A DNA stretch of 64,000 nt. Origin: Daphnia carinata (taxonomy: Eukaryota > Arthropoda > Branchiopoda > Diplostraca > Daphniidae). The stretch lies in NCBI RefSeq assembly GCF_022539665.2, contig NC_081334.1:3162001-3226000 (forward strand). The letters are read 5' to 3'. The position numbers and the translations under genes were made by a program. Positions 57,665-64,000 of this stretch are shown here, in pieces. Below the pieces are notes generated by a model. That model was not told where the DNA came from and did no database searches. It worked only from the letters and a program-made list of their open reading frames with translations. Each line of letters starts with the position of its first letter. Positions within the stretch are counted from its first letter, which is position 1.

Positions 57665-60004
57665 AAGCAATTTAACTTACTTCTGCTGTCCAATGGCTAG
57701 AAAGACTGTAGGGCCAGCAAATAGGCAGCAGACGGCTAAAAGTTGGCAGTTCTATGGTTGAATGTTCAATTTAAATAAAAAAGCAAACTATATGAGGCAT
57801 AAAAAAAATTTAAAATACCAGTAGAAATTGTGTTGGGGTACATGTCTGTGTCCATTGATAGGCTAAGTAGAGATTACAACTGCTGAAATGACTGTCATTA
57901 CAGTTGACATTGCAACGAAGATGAATTTGGTGCACCACTCAGATCACGATTGACAGGAGACCATGAGTGGTTAAAGAGTAGAAGAACGATATTATGGTAT
58001 TCCTACCCATAGGATTTGCATCTTTGGTGACATTCCTCAACGGGAAGTATTCTTTACAAATGAAGTTTCATGAGCTAAACCTTAAAAGCAAAATCTGTCA
58101 ATGAGATTCTGATAACAAAACATTAGTCTTATACCTCTCAATGAGCACTGGTATAGTTTTATGAATGCAACCTAGTAAGTTGCTAATAGTTTTTTGGTTT
58201 GACAGCTGACATAGCTGATTAAAAGACACATACCATAAACACCAAGCATTCTGTTGGCTTCACTTCCAAAACACACTCAGGGATGAAAACGAACAGAAGC
58301 ACCATTAGATTTTCTTGAGTTTTCCATTAAAATGTGACATATTTAACAGAAACTTTCAAACACAGCTTTCACCGCTCCCACATAGTCAGCAAGTAAATAG
58401 TGGCGCAGCAGCGTCATCTTGTTTTCCAATTAACAACCGAAAAATTAATAAAAATTGAAAATCTTGCTTTTTTGAGACTGCATTGACGTGAACTCTTTAA
58501 ACATACTTTTAGCGCGTGAATCCCCCCCATCCACCCCCCATATTTGGCTACTACCATTTCAATTTTATTTTAACAAATGCAGCGACAAAAACCACGAACG
58601 GCATTTTTAAAATATAGCGATTTAACCTGTGTTTGAGCCCGATTTTTTCACTGTCTTTTATTTGTTTTTCCAAAAAACCTAGATGTTTCTAGGAAAATAC
58701 ATGATTTGGGTTCACAGAATGGTGTAATTAGTATACATTGCATACGTTAGATTGGATCAATTACTTTTTGGCATACGTTCTTTGATTGTGTGATGCTGTC
58801 AAATCGTCGACAGGCGGTATCTAAAGGAGGAAATCAGCAATAGCTTGCGGACTCATCAATAAGCGCAAAACTATTTAAAAATTATAAAGGTAGCCTGAAA
58901 CCAAATTGTTAAGAAAATTAATTTCAGTTTCCAGCCCTTCAGTTCAAGTTTCATCGTCAACTTGAGCACAGGTGATTTTTCCATGTTTATTGTTTCAGGT
59001 CACCAACTTTTGCTAGATGAATCAAGAGGATGTGAGGTTACACGAACAGAAACTTAACCATACAATTCAATTGATAGATAAAAATACCCTGATGTGTGGA
59101 AGAAAAATACACCACATCACAACTTTTAAAACTGTCAGAACATTCACTACCCATGCAAAACATTTTCTGATTCATGAATCTTCATCACCTAGCCTATACC
59201 AAGAAAACCAAAGACAATTAGTGCAGGGCATTTTGCTGATGAAAGTTAACATATACCTGACAAATTCACTGCAGACGAACAATTCCTCCAGACACAACAT
59301 TCCAGATAACGAAAACAATAGTAATTCCTAAACAAACATCTTGCAATAGTGGTAAATATAATGCAATAACTGGTAAATTTAACATCTCACATGAACAACA
59401 AATGTAAACGTAACCATTTGAAAATGAAGTAAACAATTTCAAAAATGAATTTGCACAAAAAGGATTTTAACTAAAAAGCTACCAGAGAATGAAGTTTTTC
59501 CTTCTACCCTTTCCTAACCTTAAAAACAATTAAAGAAACATGATTGTTAAGCAATCTCACTGTGTGCCTTTTTGTTGGTTGAATTTGAAATGGCTTACTA
59601 GGTTGAATAAGGTTTTTTTTTTATTACCCCAAATTTCCTTTCTGGACAACGCACTTTCAACTTTCTCTGCTGATCACAATATCTGCATGACTCGCTATAT
59701 TATTATCACAAGTCAAGAGGAAATCGGGTCACAGAAACAAAGGGGCCCAGGCACACGTTTATTTTATTTTTTTTTAAATACCATAAAGCATGAAATAAAC
59801 GAATCTGAAGAGCTTTGGTCATCATTCCAGCTACATAATTTTTTTGGCACTGAGCCTCAGTTAATTTTCTTTCCCAATTCTTTACAATTACATATCTGAC
59901 TTTAGAAAAATAAGACAAGAGTCTGAATAATTTCTTGTCAATTGAATAACGGAAAACTGTGGAATCCTAGAGACATAATTTTTTTTACATATCTTCAAAT
60001 CCCT
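57665..60004. other. Long AT-rich intergenic stretch
   Basis: No conserved domain or splice-supported gene on either strand. The frame at 59017-59331 is Asn/Thr/Gln-rich and not convincing. Confidence 0.4.
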
Positions 60005-60560
60005 TCAAAGCAGTAAACTTTCTGCTAGAAGTTCTATGTACGCCAGATACAGGTCAACTGGTACTTCCTTTTCAACTTGCATCAGCAGTGATAAATAACA
60101 AGTAGGAACAAATGCAACTGAGGCCTCATCGCACCCCAGACACACCAAAGCCAATTTCAATACCCAACTAAAGAGATCTACTACTACAGAATCTTTCTGC
60201 ATTCTACTTACGATAAAATATCTAGCATTCATTGCAGTTTCTTGAAAAGTAAAATAAGTTAAAACACAGATAAACCTTGCTAATAAAAAAAATTAGCTAT
60301 TTCACCTACATTTTGCCAGTGTCCACCGATGCAAGACTTCTTCAAAATCGGATTCATATGCCCCGAGAACAACGTAGAGTAGTTCTCGCGAATCAAGGTG
60401 CTGGTATCCGGGAAACTGAGGAGCAAATCCACCGACTTGCAACTTACCCTATTCAAAATCGTAATAATGCACAAATTAAAACCTAGCTTTAACAAAACAA
60501 GTAAATGGTATACCTAAAATACACTCGAAGGTAATGCATGGTCACCTTGGCAAGGTTTTC
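60005..60560 (-). CDS. Candidate small gene, unresolved
   Basis: A minus-strand segment at 60005-60260 reads MNARYFIVSRMQKDSVVVDL, then LVCLGCDEASVAFVPTCYL and VPVDLYLAYIELLAESLLL before a stop. That is helical and protein-like. Upstream, between an acceptor (TTGAATAG) and a GTAGGT donor (about 60294-60450), two frames are open. One reads LQVGGFAPQFPGYQHLDSRE and LHRWTLAK. A possible start, MMWSGENLAKVTMHYLRVYF, lies near 60560. I could not settle one phase through all parts. Family not recognised. The gene would be short, AT-rich in its 3' part and tail-to-head with POLD1. Confidence 0.32.
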
Positions 60561-60609
60561 GCCAGACCACATCATTTGTACAACATGGCGCCGAGTACTT
60601 CCATTTCCT

Positions 60610-61415
60610 CCCTTCAATTTCACCTACAAAAAGGAATGTCTGCTACGTTCGGCTGACGTGACATAACCAGCCGCTACGACGCCAAGTTAAATGTGGCTAT
60701 CAGCAGTTGAGCACAGCACATGGGCCACCTAGCGACTAGCCCCCTACAAGGCTAAAGCTAATATTTTGTTTGACAAATAAGACTTTAATTGGGCGTTAAG
60801 AATAATGAGTTTCTATAAATTAGCTAAACTTCCTAAAAAGTTAAATTAAATTACAAATGAATTAATTACTGAATTAAAAAAAAATAATTAATGAGTTTAG
60901 TCTATTGCAAATTTGCTACGACATCTTTCGTGTGTGGCAGTAATAAAAAGAAAAAAAGGAAGGAAAAAAATAAAATAAATGAAAGTAAAATTTGTTGCCA
61001 TTGAAAAAATACTTTTTAAATGGGATGGGAAGAAAAAATCTGGATATTGAAATAAACCACGCAAGAAAACAAACAAAACGACTAAGTACTTAATCTAATT
61101 AATTCAATGTACGTTCGTACGATGTTTGGCCGACTGGATCATTCGCAACAACGTGACGTTTCTAATAATAACTTATACATCTACTTACTAATGCCATCAA
61201 CATTCGTTTTCCAAAATACGGAATTACATGACATCTCGCATTTTACCGCCTACTCCTTCAGAGAATCTTACGACGGCATACACAATTTTAATTGAAATCT
61301 TTTGGTTATGGGGAACTTCGTGAACAATGAGTTGTGTAATTTATTGTTTTCAATCTATTTTACATAAGCCACGACATTACCTGTATGCACGATCATTGAC
61401 GAGAGCGGTAGGTTG
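60610..61415. other. Intergenic upstream of the POLD1 stop
   Basis: AT-rich with A-runs; likely POLD1 3' UTR at the right end. No other feature seen. Confidence 0.45.
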
Positions 61416-64000
61416 TCAGGGTAGGCCGAATCTTTTCAAAAGTTTATCCTGTTCCGTGAGATCTTTTCTAACTTTCGTCCTCATATAAAAGATGGGACAA
61501 TCTCGGCTAAATGTAAAAGATGATTAGTATGAAGTATGGAACTTGATTATTATATCACTCAAAATATTTACTTGGAACAAAGAATCTCTTCGTTGAGACT
61601 TCCCTGGCACCGTTGACATTCTGTCCATAAACGATTAAACTTCTCTTCGAGAGCATAAAGTTGGCCAATTTCCCTCTGGTAGAACTCCGATTCTTTCGGC
61701 TTGCAAAATCTGTTTAATTGGAACAGTAATTTTAACAAACATCGCCGAGTTACGCAGAAATTAGACTTACTTGCATACGGCACTATCATCTGGAAGAACG
61801 GTTTTGCATCCAACGCAGGTGGATTTGCGTGTGGTAAAGCTAGCCAATCCACCAATTTTTGAAGTAACAACTGAACGCGTCCGGGTATGGTCACCATCTA
61901 CAATACGGAATACAAACGGTTCAATTATGTCAAGAAAATTAATGCGATAAGTCCGCATTTACGTAGTAACAACGATTCCGCTTTAGATCCAAGAATGGGT
62001 TCAAAAATCCGAACAAGGGGTTTTGAAAGCTGATTTTCCAAATAGTATTGGGCATCAATAGGTACGCTGTGTTCCAGGACAAAAATTGGGTCTTCCGCCT
62101 AAAGAAGACGTATGAAAAGTTAATAGTTCCTGAGAAATTTTAAATACAAAGACGTACCTTGAGGTAGGCTGGTGTATTTTTAGCAGCTGCGATAATGACA
62201 TACGGAACTCGATCCCCTAATTTTGGTGCTGTACCAGCATCTCGCTTACGCATCTTGTGAGCTAGTTCCACATGTGCCTGTTTGCTGGCGTAGTCTTTAT
62301 CTGTTTTAGTCAGCTCCTTTAATAAAAGAAGGTAAACGGATAAAATCACAGCATTCCAAAACATAGTTACGCGCTACCTTGGTAATCACTAGGAGTGAGA
62401 TATCGACTTTGTTGCACAGCAAATCGGAAATTGTTTGTTTGGCGTATTCTAGGGCTCCATCCGGATCTCTAAGAGAATATATCAAACCCTCAAACTTCGA
62501 ATACTAAATTGATGACTTTTTGTTTACCTCTCCATCAAAATTTTTTGCAGACAGCTATTGATAAGATTGGCAACGAGTTGACAATTATCACGACGAACCG
62601 TTTCTATACCCTTACAATCCATTTTGTCAAACTTTTCCGGTTTGGTCCAATACAATCCTGCATACCTGTAACAAACAAAAAGTCAGTACCACTGGTATTT
62701 CATCGAACAAGTCTTTATAAATCATAACAGTAATAACCTCTTTTTGTTAATTAGAAGATAAGGATAATAGACTTTTTCGAATTCTAAATTAATGGGCTTA
62801 ATGAACTTTGCCGATACAAACTCAGCAGCTTCCCGACCAAGTGCCATGGCTTCAGCGACTGTCGATACACCGAATTTCACCATTACCGAATCAGTGTCTC
62901 CATAAATTACCTGATGGTGACATTAAATTAAACGAAAATCCATTAGTTGAATACTTTTGCAAATAATTATTCATAATCCAGGGATATTACTTTAGCGTCA
63001 TGGGCATAGCCATTCTCGACGCGAAATTTAGCCTCCACTTCCTCTCTTGTTTTCTCAATCATGTTTCTGCCAAACGCCGTCACACTTTGCGAAATTTCCA
63101 GACAGGGTAATTTCCCCACTTGTGCGCCGGTAAAACCGTAAACACTGTTAGCAGATATCTTTAAGGCAAGTTGTCGTCCGTCAAGGACCTTTTGTCTCAA
63201 AGGATCTGTTTCCACAGCCAAGTCTTTCTTAGCTTTTTTTCGGGCGGCCAATAAAGCTTCCAGAATGTCGGGCAAGAGTCCTTTTCGTACCGAAGCTTTT
63301 ACAAAATAGAACCCTGCTGGTGTTTTGATGTACTCATCTTCCTTAAGCTTCCCTTTATCACGCGGATTCACCAGTGAGGTATAGCATAAATTATGTGCCA
63401 TCATAATTGAAGGGTACAGAGACGAGAAATCCAACGTTGCGATAGGTTGGCTGTAGTAGCCACGAATGGGTTCGATAACCGTCGCACCTTCGAATTCCTC
63501 ACCGGCCTCTGCTTTATGAACGGGCATCAGCAAACCCTGTTCCTTGGTCTAGGCAAAATCAGAATTGGAAGATATTATCAATTACAAACATTTGTATGGT
63601 TTTTTTTTCAACTTCATACTTTTCGTAGCAGCTGTGAGACTACTTTAATCTGTTGTCCACGGGTCAACAAGTACGAAAGTGGTACGCCAGTCACACGAGC
63701 CATTTCCATGTAGTTGGTCAAGCACATGAGCTTGTCCAATAATCGCAATGGTAGATACGCATCCTTAAGACAGTAAACAGCAAGCCTGCGAAAATTGAAG
63801 AACGTTAGCAAATCTGAAAAGAACCTTCAGTTGAAAGAATAGCTACCGTCTACGGGTTTGCGGATTCCCTTCTTGTAATTCCGTAATAATTGAGTGGTGT
63901 ACGTCTTCCTTCTGCTCACACAAAAAGTGGTAACTGACCGAATTGAGAGTGTATGAGCGAAGTTTGTAGTCACGCAATAAAACCAAAAGAAGATCAAATT
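61416..64000 (-). CDS. POLD1: DNA polymerase delta catalytic subunit (3' part, runs off window)
   Basis: Twelve exons in phase on the minus strand: 63847-64000 (partial), 63620-63785, 62991-63548, 62738-62910, 62528-62665, 62378-62468, 62158-62316, 61963-62098, 61771-61897, 61572-61709 and 61416-61506 plus their joints, about 640 C-terminal residues. The exonuclease-domain end ([17 protein letters not shown]) is followed by family-B polymerase motifs: A ([17 protein letters not shown]), B ([15 protein letters not shown]) and C ([14 protein letters not shown], two catalytic Asp). The C terminus has two cysteine modules, [18 protein letters not shown] (CysA, zinc) and CQRC..LC..RDC (CysB, Fe-S cluster in known enzymes). 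It ends LLKRFGLP. This is the lagging-strand replicase and repair polymerase in the nucleus. The Cys common after DSVM in other species is Val here. Confidence 0.95.

Noticed and set aside
59017-59331. 104-aa frame on the + strand
   Set aside because: Asn/Thr/Gln-rich AT-driven composition, no domain, no splice or promoter context.
1-64000. CRISPR arrays, operons, ribosomal RNA or integrated bacterial or viral genes
   Set aside because: No spaced direct-repeat array, no Shine-Dalgarno-type gene packing and no rRNA or viral hallmark protein was seen; gene structure is eukaryotic throughout.

Overview
The window looks like nuclear DNA of a small arthropod, most likely a water flea (Daphnia or a close relative). 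This is inferred from the gene set: an insect-type UV opsin with lysine in TM2, a neuropeptide F receptor, antennal-type ionotropic receptors and animal-type checkpoint and replication genes. It also fits the very compact multi-exon genes, whose introns are mostly 50-80 nt with GT..AG ends. There is no bacterial or organellar signature. All gene models below were spliced by eye by matching reading phase across donors and acceptors.

Layout. 0.8-3.2 kb: a PLEKHJ1-like PH-domain gene followed almost without a gap by WASp. 3.5-5.8 kb: three tandem genes for small secreted cysteine-rich PAN/Apple-like proteins. 6-9 kb: a weak candidate exon and a repeat-built basic nuclear-type protein with a decayed partial copy behind it. 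9.3-10.0 and 20.5-21.2 kb (both minus): two paralogous TATA-box genes for secreted Ala/Gln/Ser-rich proteins, flanking the neuropeptide F receptor (16.0-18.3 kb, minus). A 66-base poly-G run lies upstream of the receptor. 22.4-25.5 kb: NDUFAF2, SMIM15 and NSMCE3/MAGE. 25.0-31.5 kb: a tandem duplication of about 3.27 kb. It carries the 3' end of the MAGE gene (complete in copy 1, a fragment in copy 2) and two full copies of a Myb/SANT-like (trihelix) gene.

32-34 kb: an orphan disordered protein gene. 34.4-36.2 kb (minus): SLC25A32. 37.4-38.9 kb (minus): UV opsin with a clear TATA box. 39.5-40.2 kb: a single-pass membrane protein with tyrosine motifs in its tail. 40.5-41.7 kb: PTPA. 42.1-50.2 kb: two ninjurin genes (both minus) enclosing a head-to-head pair of ionotropic receptor genes. 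51.1-53.9 kb: the spindle-checkpoint gene Mad1. 54-61 kb is mostly non-genic. It holds a hairpin-rich block, tRNA-like fragments, a TTAA-flanked inverted-repeat element (MITE) and a GC-rich 23-bp minisatellite. 61.4-64.0 kb (minus): the catalytic subunit of DNA polymerase delta, running off the window.

The genes do not form one pathway; this is an ordinary mixed metazoan neighbourhood. The most unusual material is the tandem duplication with its changed splice sites, the orphan repeat-built genes, the PLEKHJ1/WASp junction, the nested ninjurin/IR arrangement and the structured block near 55.6-55.9 kb.
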